Source: Pseudomonas fulva (lineage in GTDB: Bacteria; Pseudomonadota; Gammaproteobacteria; Pseudomonadales; Pseudomonadaceae). Taken from it: a stretch of DNA of 64,000 nucleotides. Positions within the stretch are counted from its first letter, which is position 1. Each line of letters opens with the position of its first letter. Below the pieces are notes generated by a model that ran no database searches, was not told where the DNA came from, and was given only the letters and a program-made list of their open reading frames with translations. The stretch lies in the NCBI RefSeq assembly GCF_023517795.1, contig NZ_CP082928.1:4526001-4590000 (forward strand), written 5' to 3'. Shown here piece by piece: positions 1-9,010 of the stretch. A program made the translations under genes and the position numbers.

Positions 1-350
1 GCGCTGACCGCCGCGTGGTACGGGGCGTTGATGTTGATGGCGAACAATCTGTCGATGGCATCGGCCGCCAGTTCCAGCGGGTCGCCGGCGATGAACAGGC
101 CGGCGTTGACCACCAGCACGTCGAGGGCACCCAGGCGTTCGATGGCCGAGCTCAGCGCCTCGCGCTCGGCGCTGTCCAGCTGCAGGGCGGTACTCCCGGT
201 TTGCTCGGCGAGTTCGAGGGCCGATGCGGCCGAGCTGGCATAGGTGAAGGTGACCTGGGCGCCCTCGCCGGCGAAACGGCGCACGATGGCGGCGCCGATG
301 CCGCGGCTGCCGCCGAGGACGAGAACGGATGGGCGAGTCGAGCGGGGCAT
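1..350 (-). CDS. SDR family oxidoreductase, C-terminus outside the window
   Basis: NAD(P)-dependent short-chain dehydrogenase, cut by the window start; about 116 N-terminal residues are visible. The Rossmann nucleotide-binding motif is seen near residue 12 as GGSRGIGAAIVRRF, followed by the strand LDVLVVNAG, the usual NAG motif. The catalytic Tyr-x3-Lys would lie outside the window. The ATG at 350 gives the expected short lead before the first beta strand. It lies 28 bases downstream of the MFS exporter gene on the same strand, so the two are probably one operon controlled by the divergent TetR regulator. The substrate cannot be inferred. Confidence 0.85.
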   Translation of the reverse strand, partial: MPRSTRPSVLVLGGSRGIGAAIVRRFAGEGAQVTFTYASSAASALELAEQTGSTALQLDSAEREALSSAIERLGALDVLVVNAGLFIAGDPLELAADAIDRLFAININAPYHAAVS

Positions 351-378
351 GGGGGTGTCTCCTGTGTGAAGGTTCGGG

Positions 379-1581
379 TCAATGGCCGGCGACCAGTACG
401 TCGCTGCGCCGCTGGCCGGCAGGAAAGCCGTGCTGGCTGGCCGCCGAGGCGATCCACAGGGCGATCAGCAGCAGCGCCAGCATTGCCCAGGGGAATAGGC
501 CGACGCCGAACTGGCCGAGCAGCAGGCCGCCAGCGAGGCCTGCGGCGGCGATGGCGCTGTTCCAGACCACCACGTTTAACGACATGGCCACGTCGGCACC
601 GGAGCCGGCAGCATCGGCCAGGGCGGTCTGCAACAGCGTGGCGGCGCCGCCAAAGGTCAGCCCCCAGACGAACACGCCGAGGTACAACACGGCAGCCGAT
701 TCGGCGTACAGGCCGAACAGCAGGGCGACCAGAGCAAAGGTGGCGAGGCTGGTGAGCACTGCCTGGCGCAGATGGCGGTCGACCAGCCGGCCGGTGATCC
801 AGATGCCGATCAGCGCGGCGACGCCGAAGGCCAGCAGCACGACATCCACCTGGCTGGCCAGCCCGGCTGGGGCGATAAAGGGCGCGATGTAGGTGTAGAG
901 CATGTTGTGGGCGAGCATCCAGGTCAGCACCACGGCCAGCACCGGGCGCACGCCGGGTGTCAGCAATACCCTGCGCAGGGGCACCCGCTGGGTACGCGCC
1001 TGGCCGGGGTAGTCGGGCACCTTGGCCAATACCCAGACGATCAGCACGATGCTCAGCAGCGACATCAGGCCGAATGCGCTGCGCCAGCCCACCACGCCGC
1101 CGAGCCAGGTGCCGATGGGCACGCCAAGGGACAAGGCGATGGGCGTACCGACCATGGCCAGCGCCAGGGCGCGACCTTGCTGGTGCGGGGCGACCATGCG
1201 CCGGGCGTAGCCGGCGATCAGACTCCAGGCCAGCCCTGCCGCCATGCCGGCGAAAAAGCGTGCGACCAGCGTCAGCACGTAGTCGGACGACCAGGCAGTG
1301 ATCGAGTTGAACAGCAGAAAGCCGACGATCGCCAGCAACAGCACGTTGCGTCGCCGCCAGCCCTGGGTGGCGATGGTCAGTGGAATGGCCGCCAGCAGCG
1401 AGCCCAGGGCGTAGAGGGTCACCAGCTGCCCGGCCAGGGCGGGCGACACGCCGAGACCGGCACTGATCTGCGGCAGCAGGCCCGCCGGCAGGGTTTCGGT
1501 GAGGATGCAGATAAAGCCGGTCATCGCCAGGGCGAGTAGGGCGGACACGGGGAGGGCGTCGGGTTTCGTAGCGGATGTCAT
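379..1581 (-). CDS. MFS drug/sugar-type efflux transporter
   Basis: Inner-membrane exporter of the major facilitator superfamily, 400 residues with about 12 hydrophobic segments. The N-terminus carries the DHA1-type signature ILTETLPAGLLPQIS and later LVTLYALGSLLAAIPL, as in AraJ/SotB-like exporters. An in-frame start exists further upstream at 1644, but it lies inside the operator repeats; the ATG at 1581 starts a normal MFS N-terminus (MTSATKPDALP). It is divergent from a TetR regulator and upstream of an SDR gene. It is strongly similar to the second MFS protein at 10050-11246. The exported compound is unknown. Confidence 0.88.
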   Translation of the reverse strand: MTSATKPDALPVSALLALAMTGFICILTETLPAGLLPQISAGLGVSPALAGQLVTLYALGSLLAAIPLTIATQGWRRRNVLLLAIVGFLLFNSITAWSSDYVLTLVARFFAGMAAGLAWSLIAGYARRMVAPHQQGRALALAMVGTPIALSLGVPIGTWLGGVVGWRSAFGLMSLLSIVLIVWVLAKVPDYPGQARTQRVPLRRVLLTPGVRPVLAVVLTWMLAHNMLYTYIAPFIAPAGLASQVDVVLLAFGVAALIGIWITGRLVDRHLRQAVLTSLATFALVALLFGLYAESAAVLYLGVFVWGLTFGGAATLLQTALADAAGSGADVAMSLNVVVWNSAIAAAGLAGGLLLGQFGVGLFPWAMLALLLIALWIASAASQHGFPAGQRRSDVLVAGH

Positions 1582-1598
1582 GGCGGATCGCTCATATA

Positions 1599-1668
1599 TG
1601 TATCGGTCGATACAAATGTAGGTCGATCGATACCTGGTGGTCAATGACTTTTGTATCGACTAGTATTT
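1599..1668. promoter_or_regulatory. TetR operator-like repeats in the divergent promoter
   Basis: Three related sites lie in the gap between the MFS and TetR genes. TGTATCGGTCGATACA at 1599-1614 is an inverted repeat with 7-base arms. GGTCGATCGATACC at 1621-1634 and TTGTATCGACTAGTATT near 1651-1667 are diverged copies of the same TATCGA core. The position between a TetR gene and its divergent exporter fits autoregulation plus exporter repression. That role is inferred from layout; the repeats are seen directly. Confidence 0.65.
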
Positions 1669-1692
1669 ATGTCGTCAGGCAGGAGGATGCAC

Positions 1693-2298
1693 ATGGCACA
1701 GATGGGGCGCCCACGCACATTCGATCGGCAAGCGGCACTGGTGCAGGCGATGCACCTGTTCTGGGAGCACGGCTACGAAGCCACCTCCCTGAGCCAGCTC
1801 AAGGCCGCCATCGCTGGCGGCATTTCCGCGCCGAGTTTCTACGCCGCGTTCGGCTCCAAGGAGGCGCTCTACAACGAAGTCATGGCGCTTTACATGGCGA
1901 CCCACGGGCGGGTAACCGAGAGCCTGTTCGACGATCAGCTACCGGCCCGCGAGGCCGTCGAGCTGGCGCTGCGGCGCTCGGCCAGGATGCAGTGTGAAGT
2001 CGGCCATCCGCGTGGCTGCATGGTGGCGCTCGGGGTGATCGGCGTGTGCACGCCGCCACAGGGGCTGACGCTGCCGGGTGAAAACCGCCAGCGCACGCGA
2101 GAGGGGATTCGGGCCTGCGTCGAGCGGGCAATCGCCGCCGGCGAGCTGGCCGGCGATACCGACGTCACGGCGCTGACCGCGGCGTTCGATAGCTTCCTGC
2201 TCGGGCTCTCGACCCTGGCGCGCGACGGCATCGAGCATGCCGCGATGGATAAGGCGGTCACTCAGGTCATGAAGCTCTGGGACGGCTGCCGCCGCTAG
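1693..2298 (+). CDS. TetR/AcrR family transcriptional regulator
   Basis: DNA-binding repressor of 201 residues. The N-terminal helix-turn-helix follows the typical start MGRPRTFD and contains GYEATSLSQLKAAIAGGISAP and SFYAAFGSKEALY. The C-terminal ligand domain has GHPRGCMVALG, a Cys-containing segment common in this TetR group. The ATG at 1693 is chosen because AGGAGG at 1681-1686 sits six bases before it; in-frame starts at 1651 and 1687 are badly spaced. It is divergent from the MFS-SDR pair and probably represses them and itself through the repeats at 1599-1668. Confidence 0.9.
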   Translation: MAQMGRPRTFDRQAALVQAMHLFWEHGYEATSLSQLKAAIAGGISAPSFYAAFGSKEALYNEVMALYMATHGRVTESLFDDQLPAREAVELALRRSARMQCEVGHPRGCMVALGVIGVCTPPQGLTLPGENRQRTREGIRACVERAIAAGELAGDTDVTALTAAFDSFLLGLSTLARDGIEHAAMDKAVTQVMKLWDGCRR

Positions 2299-2340
2299 CT
2301 GCGACTCCCGAACTGCCAACACGGATCTGCTGCCAGCCCC

Positions 2341-2646
2341 TTACTCGATGGTGCGGTCTATGCGAGCGATTTCCCGTGCGGACAGTGCGCGCCAGTCATC
2401 CTCGGTAATGCCGTGCTCGTCGAACAGACCTTGCTTGGCATCCTCTAGGGACAGCCACAGGTGATCGCCTTGCGCCAAGCCGTTGGCGTAGTCGATGTAG
2501 CGGATTGCCAGATACACCACGTCGTCGTTCTCGCAAAGCAGCGCGAACAGCACGATCGCCGTTACGTCCGGGCGCTCGGGGCAGGGTTTGCGGCACTCGG
2601 CGAACAGGTAGTGGAGAGTTGGGAGGTCGCTCATGGGCAGCTTCAT
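2341..2646 (-). CDS. Small conserved hypothetical protein
   Basis: About 101 residues, soluble and acidic; family not recognised. It contains a possible helical segment with ECRKPCPERPDVTAIVLFAL and a C-terminal SAREIARIDRTIE. The reading frame stays open upstream, but the start is taken at 2646 (MKLPMSDL) or 2634 (MSDL) because the upstream extension is low-complexity Arg/Ala. No good ribosome-binding site is visible for either. It stands alone between the TetR gene and the thiolase gene and may share a transcript with the latter. Confidence 0.55.
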   Translation of the reverse strand: MKLPMSDLPTLHYLFAECRKPCPERPDVTAIVLFALLCENDDVVYLAIRYIDYANGLAQGDHLWLSLEDAKQGLFDEHGITEDDWRALSAREIARIDRTIE

Positions 2647-2720
2647 CGGGAGGAAGCCTGATCGTATCGCGAACGAGGCCTGGAAGGGCAGGCCCAGCCA
2701 ATGGCTGGGCCGCCATGCGT

Positions 2721-3902
<1,182 letters not shown>

Positions 3903-4088
3903 GGCATTCTCCTGGCCGTGAGGGGCTATTGTTGTTGGCTGGGGTACGATCCTGACGCCGCCCCGGCCGCCATGCAAGTCCAGGCTTTTCGATCGATTGC
4001 ATCGATAATGGCGTGTGCAACGGCGAATGTCGGGTAACGAGGCGGCGTGCTAGATTTCCGGCATCGCCAATCCCTCAGGAGCACTGTC

Positions 4089-4370
4089 ATGCCTGAATCC
4101 CGAGCAACGGTCACCACCGAACAGGGGCAGCGCTGCCTGACCCGCCTGTGCCGGCACTGGAGCCACAAATTCCAGGTGAGCTTCGACGAGCAGCGTGGCG
4201 AGATCGTCTTCGACCCGGCGCGTCTTACCCTGACCCGTTTCGAAGGTGGCCTGACGGCGGTCATCGACGCGCCGGACGCCGCCACCCTCGATCGCCTCGA
4301 ACCGGTGGTGGCCGACCACATGCAACGCATGGTGGCCGACCAAACCCTGCAGATCGACTGGCAACGCTGA
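4089..4370 (+). CDS. DUF2218 domain-containing protein
   Basis: Small protein of 93 residues that looks like the DUF2218 family, whose members are about this size. Features seen are an N-terminal helix with CLTRLCRHWSHKF, the strand pattern FDPARLTLTRFEGGLTAVID and a C-terminal helix DHMQRMVADQTLQIDW. The ATG at 4089 has AGGAG at 4077-4081. Members are often near iron-uptake genes, but none is visible here and the function is unknown. It may be cotranscribed with the LpxL gene 65 bases downstream. Confidence 0.8.
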   Translation: MPESRATVTTEQGQRCLTRLCRHWSHKFQVSFDEQRGEIVFDPARLTLTRFEGGLTAVIDAPDAATLDRLEPVVADHMQRMVADQTLQIDWQR

Positions 4371-4435
4371 GCACTGCCGAGAGCGGCGAACCTGCTGGTA
4401 GACTAGGCGGCTTTGAACGCCATCCAGGATCGTCA

Positions 4436-5356
4436 ATGGATCGTCCCGTCTTTCGCCGCACCTTTCTTCACCCGCGGTTCTGGCCGCTGTGGGCCGGCCT
4501 CGGCCTGCTCTGGCTGACCGTGCAGTTGCCTTACGGTGCGCTGCTGCGCCTGGGCCGTGGCCTGGGCTGGCTGATGTATCACCTGGCCGGCTCGCGCCGG
4601 CGCATCGCCACGCGCAACCTGGAACTGTGCTTCCCGCACATGCCGGCAGACAAGCGCGAGCGTCTGCTCAAGGAGAATTTCGCTTCGACCGGCATCGCCT
4701 TCTTTGAGATGGCCATGAGCTGGTGGTGGCCGCGCCACAAGCTGGCGCGCCTGGCCCATATCGAGGGCATCGAGCACCTGCAGCAGGCTCAGGCACAGGG
4801 GCAGGGGGTGATTCTCATGGCCGTGCACTTCACCACCCTGGAGATCGGCGCCGCCTTGCTCGGCCAGGTGCACACCATCGACGGCATGTACCGCGAGCAT
4901 GGCAACCCGGTGTTCGACTTCGTGCAGCGCCGCGGCCGTGAACGCCATAACCTGGACGCCACCGCCATCGAGCGCGAGGACGTGCGCGCGATGATCAAGG
5001 TGCTGCGCGCCGGCCGGGCGATCTGGTACGCGCCGGACCAGGACTACGGTCGCAAGCAGAGCCTGTTCGCGCCGCTGTTCGGCATCCAGGCGGCGACCGT
5101 CACGGCGACCACCAAGTTCGCGCGCCTGGGGCGTGCCATCGTGCTGCCGTTCACCCAGATGCGCCTGCCCGATGGTGGCGGCTATCGGTTGACCATCCAC
5201 CCGCCGCTGACCGATTTCCCGGGTGAGAACGAAGAGGCCGATTGCCTGCGGGTCAACCAGTGGGTCGAGCAGGCCATCGTCACCTGCCCCGAGCAGTACC
5301 TGTGGGCGCACCGGCGCTTCAAGACCCGCCCGGAAGGCGAGCCTAAACTCTACTGA
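4436..5356 (+). CDS. lpxL: Lipid A biosynthesis acyltransferase (LpxL/HtrB family)
   Basis: Inner-membrane enzyme that transfers a secondary acyl chain from acyl-ACP to a lipid A precursor. The 306 residues match HtrB length. A hydrophobic N-terminal anchor is followed by the catalytic HX4E motif, HFTTLE at residues 131-136, then the conserved GMYREHGNPVFD and WYAPDQDYG segments. The start at 4436 gives MDRPVFRRTFLHPRFWP, the normal N-terminus. It ends 22 bases before the patatin gene, suggesting a two-gene operon. LpxM-type paralogues are possible, hence moderate certainty on the symbol. Confidence 0.88.
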   Translation: MDRPVFRRTFLHPRFWPLWAGLGLLWLTVQLPYGALLRLGRGLGWLMYHLAGSRRRIATRNLELCFPHMPADKRERLLKENFASTGIAFFEMAMSWWWPRHKLARLAHIEGIEHLQQAQAQGQGVILMAVHFTTLEIGAALLGQVHTIDGMYREHGNPVFDFVQRRGRERHNLDATAIEREDVRAMIKVLRAGRAIWYAPDQDYGRKQSLFAPLFGIQAATVTATTKFARLGRAIVLPFTQMRLPDGGGYRLTIHPPLTDFPGENEEADCLRVNQWVEQAIVTCPEQYLWAHRRFKTRPEGEPKLY

Positions 5357-5378
5357 CCCCCCGAAGCGGAATCGACCC

Positions 5379-6563
5379 ATGAAGCAGGACGCTAGCGGCA
5401 ACCCGGCCACCACCGGGCTCATCCTTTCCGGCGGTGGTGCACGGGCCGCGTATCAGGTCGGCGTGCTCTCGGCGATCGCCGAGTTGCTGCCCGAGGAGGG
5501 GGCGCACAATCCCTTTCCGGTCATCGTCGGCACCTCGGCCGGGGCCATCAACGCCGTCAGCCTGGCCTGTGGCGCGCTGCATTTTCGCGAGGCGGTCAAG
5601 CGCCTGAGCAGCGTGTGGCGCAGCTTCCATACCCACCAGGTGTACCGCAGCGACTGGCCCGGGGTGCTGCGCCAGGCCAGCCGCTTCATCGGCCACAGCA
5701 TGCTCGGCCTCGGCAAGCAGGTGCCGGTGGCGCTGCTCGACAGCTCGCCGCTGGCAGCGTTGCTCGAGCGTGAACTGGATTTTTCCGGCATCGCCGCCGC
5801 GGTTCGCCATCGCCAGTTGCGCGCCGTGGCGGTGACCGCGTTCGGCTACGAGTCGGCCCAGGCGGTGACCTTCTACCAGGGCCGCGCCGCCATCGATCCC
5901 TGGTTCCGCCATCGCCGGGTCGGCGTGCCGACGCGCCTGGCGCTGCCGCACCTGCTGGCCAGCACGGCGATTCCGCTGATCTTCGAGCCGGTGAAGATCA
6001 ACCGCGAGTACTTTGGCGACGGCGCGGTACGGCAGATGGCGCCGATCAGCCCGGCCCTGCACCTGGGCGCGACCAAGGTGCTGGTGGTGGGCGTCAGCGG
6101 CAACCCGGTCGGCAACCAGGGCGGCGGGGCGCCCGTGCCGGTGCCCGGCGGTGTGCAGCCGAGCCTGGCGCAGATTGCCGGACACATGCTCAACAGCACC
6201 TTTATCGACAACGTGGAAAGCGATATCGAGCTGCTCGAGCGCCTCAACCAGCTCGGCCGCCTGGTGCCCGCCGAACAGCGCAGCCGCACCTATGGGCTCA
6301 CCCCGGTGGAGGTGCTGGTGATTTCGCCGAGCCAGCCGCTGGACGTGATCGCCGCGCGCCATCGCCGGGAGATGCCAGCGGCGCTGCGCCTGTTCCTGCG
6401 CGGCCCCGGCGCGACCCGCGACGGCGGCGGCGGGGTGCTCAGCTACCTGTTGTTCGAGCCGGGTTATTGCAGCGAGCTGATCGAGCTGGGCTATCAGGAC
6501 GCCATCGCCAAGAAGGCGCAGATCCAGGCGTTTCTCGGGCTGACGCCTGCTGCTGTGGGCTGA
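5379..6563 (+). CDS. Patatin-like phospholipase family protein
   Basis: Predicted serine lipase or acyl hydrolase of 394 residues. The oxyanion-hole motif GGGARAAYQVGVL is near residues 18-30, the nucleophile is Ser53 in GTSAGA, and the catalytic Asp is in YFGDGAVRQ, so the Ser-Asp dyad is intact. No signal peptide is seen, so it is probably cytoplasmic or peripheral. The start at 5379 follows the LpxL stop closely; no strong ribosome-binding site is seen. Its placement after an acyltransferase suggests a role in membrane lipid turnover, which is inference. Confidence 0.88.
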   Translation: MKQDASGNPATTGLILSGGGARAAYQVGVLSAIAELLPEEGAHNPFPVIVGTSAGAINAVSLACGALHFREAVKRLSSVWRSFHTHQVYRSDWPGVLRQASRFIGHSMLGLGKQVPVALLDSSPLAALLERELDFSGIAAAVRHRQLRAVAVTAFGYESAQAVTFYQGRAAIDPWFRHRRVGVPTRLALPHLLASTAIPLIFEPVKINREYFGDGAVRQMAPISPALHLGATKVLVVGVSGNPVGNQGGGAPVPVPGGVQPSLAQIAGHMLNSTFIDNVESDIELLERLNQLGRLVPAEQRSRTYGLTPVEVLVISPSQPLDVIAARHRREMPAALRLFLRGPGATRDGGGGVLSYLLFEPGYCSELIELGYQDAIAKKAQIQAFLGLTPAAVG

Positions 6564-6572
6564 GCCGTCGAT

Positions 6573-6599
6573 CCTGGGTATCGCTGCGCTCAACCCAGG
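6573..6599. repeat. REP-like hairpin between convergent genes
   Basis: CCTGGGT and ACCCAGG form a 7-base stem around a 13-base loop (ATCGCTGCGCTCA). The sequence resembles the short repeat often found after Pseudomonas genes. It lies between the convergent patatin and ZapE genes and may act as a bidirectional terminator, although no T-tract follows. Confidence 0.55.
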
Positions 6600-6623
6600 C
6601 TACCTATTGGCTTGCGCGCGTCT

Positions 6624-7739
6624 TCAGCCAAACCGCTCCAGCTGCATCTCTTGCAGGCGGCTCAGGGTGCGGCGGAAGGCGAAGGCCAGGTAGCCCTCGG
6701 TGTACAGTTCGTCCAGGGGCACCGCGGCTTCCAGGTACAGCGGCACGCGGCGGTCGTAGCACTCGTCCACCAGGGCGATAAAGCGCCGTACGGCATTGTC
6801 GTGAATCGACAGCGCCGGCAGCTGGCGGTCGCCGGCCACCACCCGCTCGGCGGCGTCTTCGGTGCCGCGGGCGATCCTGGCCGGGCGCTGCTGCGCACTG
6901 AGCGCCGGCACGTCGCCCAGCACGATGGCCTTGAAGCGATCACAGAGCAGGATGAACTCCCCGGTCGCCAGCGGTTGCTCGCAAAGCTGTGCGAAGCTGC
7001 AATGCAGTACCCCTTCGCTGTGGCTGTGCACCTCAATCTGGCGGTGGCCGACCTGCAGCGGCTGGTGGCTGACGGGCTCAGCCCGGCGCAGTGCTTCCAG
7101 CAGCCCGGGCAGGGCACTCTGCTGGCCGGCCTGGCGTAGCCAATAGCGCTGGCGCCGTTGGCCGGGGTGCTGGCGATGATCCTGGCTGCCGTCCACCGCC
7201 ACCACCTGCATGTGCTGCAGCAGGGCGTCGATGGCAGGCAGGAAGCGCTCGCGGTTATGGCCGCCGGCGTACAACTGCTCCGGCGGCTGGTTGGAGGTGG
7301 CGACCAGCACCACGCCCTCGTCGAACAGCGAGCGGAACAGGCGCCCCAGCAGCATGGCGTCGCCGATATCGCTGACGAACAGCTCGTCGAAGCACAGCAC
7401 GCGAATCTCCGCCGCCAGTTCCCGGGCCAGTACCTGCAGGGGCTCGGCGGTGCCGGTCAGTTCGAACAGGCGGCGGTGCACCCAGCCCATGAAGTGATGG
7501 AAATGCTGGCGCCGGGCGGGCACCTGCAGCGCCCCATGGAAACTGTCCATCAGCCAGGTCTTGCCGCGCCCGACCGGGCCCCAGAGATAGACGCCCTGGG
7601 GCAAGTCACCGCGCTGCAGGGCTTCGTAGCAGCGCTGCAGGTGTTCGACCGCATGCTGCTGGGCGGCATCACTGACGAAGCCCTGCTGTTCGACGGCCAG
7701 ACGGTACGCCTCGAGCGGCGTGCGGGTGTGGATGTTCAT
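6624..7739 (-). CDS. zapE: Cell division protein ZapE (AFG1-like ATPase)
   Basis: P-loop ATPase of 371 residues, the normal length for ZapE, which binds FtsZ and affects the division ring. The Walker A motif GPVGRGKT is at residues 54-61 and Walker B LCFDEL at 115-120, followed by FVSDIGDAMLLGRLF, characteristic of the AFG1/ZapE family. The C-terminal half contains the RYDRRVPLY-like segment ECYDRRVPLYLEA. It begins four bases from the stop of the upstream XRE gene, so the two overlap and are probably cotranscribed, although the functions appear unrelated. Confidence 0.92.
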   Translation of the reverse strand: MNIHTRTPLEAYRLAVEQQGFVSDAAQQHAVEHLQRCYEALQRGDLPQGVYLWGPVGRGKTWLMDSFHGALQVPARRQHFHHFMGWVHRRLFELTGTAEPLQVLARELAAEIRVLCFDELFVSDIGDAMLLGRLFRSLFDEGVVLVATSNQPPEQLYAGGHNRERFLPAIDALLQHMQVVAVDGSQDHRQHPGQRRQRYWLRQAGQQSALPGLLEALRRAEPVSHQPLQVGHRQIEVHSHSEGVLHCSFAQLCEQPLATGEFILLCDRFKAIVLGDVPALSAQQRPARIARGTEDAAERVVAGDRQLPALSIHDNAVRRFIALVDECYDRRVPLYLEAAVPLDELYTEGYLAFAFRRTLSRLQEMQLERFG

Positions 7740-7933
7740 GCCTCGGGCGCCTGGAAGATGGCTTCGATAGGGCGTTCGAACAGTCGAGCGATCTTGAAGG
7801 CCAACGGCAGGCTGGGATCATAGCGGCCGGTTTCGATGGCATTCACCGTCTGCCGGGAGACGCCCAGGCGTTCGCCCAGCTCGGCCTGGGACCAGCCGCG
7901 CTGGCTGCGCAACTCGCGTATCTGGTTGATCAC
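7736..7933 (-). CDS. Small XRE-family HTH regulator
   Basis: Regulator of 65 residues made almost only of a helix-turn-helix: LRSQRGWSQAELGERLGVSR then QTVNAIETGRYDPSLPLAFK. The GTG start at 7933 is supported by a GGAGG eight bases upstream and by a GTGA overlap with the stop of the membrane-protein gene, a sign of translational coupling. Short regulators of this type are usually paired with a small membrane protein, as here. The likely targets are the direct repeats at 8332-8381. Confidence 0.88.
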   Translation of the reverse strand: MINQIRELRSQRGWSQAELGERLGVSRQTVNAIETGRYDPSLPLAFKIARLFERPIEAIFQAPEA

Positions 7934-8313
7934 CGGTAGCGCCTCCAGCTGAACCAGGACCCCAAGCCCCACAAGGTGCCCAGCACCGGCCAGACGAAGA
8001 ACATCGACAGGCGCGGAAAGCCGGCGGTTTCCAGAAAACCGTAGCTGAAGGTGAGCAGTGCCGTACCGACGAAGGCGATGGCCAGGGCTTCCAGGTGAAT
8101 GGTGCGGGCCAGTTCGTCCAGCTGGCGCACCTGGCGAATCACCGTGAGCGCCACGAGGATCATCGGCACGACGGGAATCAGTGCGCAAAGGGTACGCAAC
8201 GAGCCATCGGGAAGGTTGGCGAGCAGCATACTGCTGACGACCACGGCGGCAACGTAGGCGATCATCGCCACGGCAAACTGAACGAGAAAGGGGCGGGTAC
8301 GGGTCATGGTCAT
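7930..8313 (-). CDS. Small membrane protein paired with an XRE regulator
   Basis: About 127 residues with four predicted membrane segments (for example VQFAVAMIAYVAAVVVSSML and LSMFFVWPVLGTLWGLGSW). No enzymatic motif is seen. It resembles small membrane proteins encoded with compact XRE regulators; the overlap with the regulator gene supports a common job. Starts at 8313 and 8307 are both possible, with no strong ribosome-binding site. The function is unknown. Confidence 0.75.
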   Translation of the reverse strand: MTMTRTRPFLVQFAVAMIAYVAAVVVSSMLLANLPDGSLRTLCALIPVVPMILVALTVIRQVRQLDELARTIHLEALAIAFVGTALLTFSYGFLETAGFPRLSMFFVWPVLGTLWGLGSWFSWRRYR

Positions 8314-8331
8314 GGCTCGATATGGAAAGCG

Positions 8332-8381
8332 TGCTTTACATTGTCGCATCTGTCGTGCGTAGTCAAGCTTGCTTTACATTG
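8332..8381. promoter_or_regulatory. Direct-repeat operator candidate for the XRE gene pair
   Basis: TGCTTTACATTG occurs twice in the same orientation, at 8332-8343 and 8370-8381, 38 bases apart, just upstream of the membrane-protein gene. On the minus strand a TTGACT box lies between the two copies. This arrangement suggests that a regulator covers the promoter, probably the XRE protein encoded by the operon itself. Confidence 0.55.
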
Positions 8382-8443
8382 GGGTGATGCGCCGCTCCGT
8401 CCTTTTCTCTAGCATGCACCTGTTTCCAGCAGCAGAGATCAGT

Positions 8444-8941
8444 ATGCAGCCACGCAGAATACGCCCGAGCGACCTCGATGGCTTTCACGCCCTGTTCAGT
8501 GCAGTGGCGGCGGAGGGACTGTTCTCCACCCGGCCCTGCGCGCCGCCCAAGGCGGTGATCGCCCGTGCCCTGGAGAAGGCCGAGCACAATGGCTGGGCGG
8601 TGTATGTGATCGAGCATGACGGCCGCATCATCGCCACGGCCGAAGCCTACCCGGACAGCTATTGCCGGCCTGAAGGCGACCCCAGGGTGGGGATTCTCGG
8701 CATGCAGGTGCAGGCGCAGTGGCGCCGGCAGGGGTTGGGCCGCGTGTTGCTGGAAGCGCTGATCGGCCATTGCCGGCAGCAGGGCATGGAGCGCATCGAG
8801 CTGCAGGTGCTCAAATCCAACCACGGGGCGCTGGCGTTGTATGGCCGCTACGGTTTTGCCTGGGTCGCCGACCTGCCGCCTTGCCGATTGCCTGCCGGGC
8901 ATCAGGATCAGGCCCAGAGGATGCGCCTGGACCTGACGTAG
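8444..8941 (+). CDS. GNAT family N-acetyltransferase
   Basis: Acetyl-CoA-dependent transferase of about 165 residues. Motif A, which binds the pyrophosphate of CoA, is seen as VQAQWRRQGLGRVLLEALIG, and motif B as NHGALALYGRYGF. The first part, RRIRPSDLDGFHALFSAV, is the usual GNAT N-terminus, so the ATG at 8444 is preferred over in-frame ATGs at 8369 and 8414. The substrate is unknown. It is a single gene divergent from the XRE/membrane pair. Confidence 0.87.
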   Translation: MQPRRIRPSDLDGFHALFSAVAAEGLFSTRPCAPPKAVIARALEKAEHNGWAVYVIEHDGRIIATAEAYPDSYCRPEGDPRVGILGMQVQAQWRRQGLGRVLLEALIGHCRQQGMERIELQVLKSNHGALALYGRYGFAWVADLPPCRLPAGHQDQAQRMRLDLT

Positions 8942-9010
8942 CGGCCGCGTATACACGCCAATCGGCTGGGCCGCGCTTGGCGCGCAGCTGCCGGCCCGTG
9001 GCCGGTTGAT

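Noticed and set aside
5343-6593. Minus-strand frame of 416 residues opposite the patatin gene
   Set aside because: Shadow of a gene with an intact catalytic dyad; no motif of its own.
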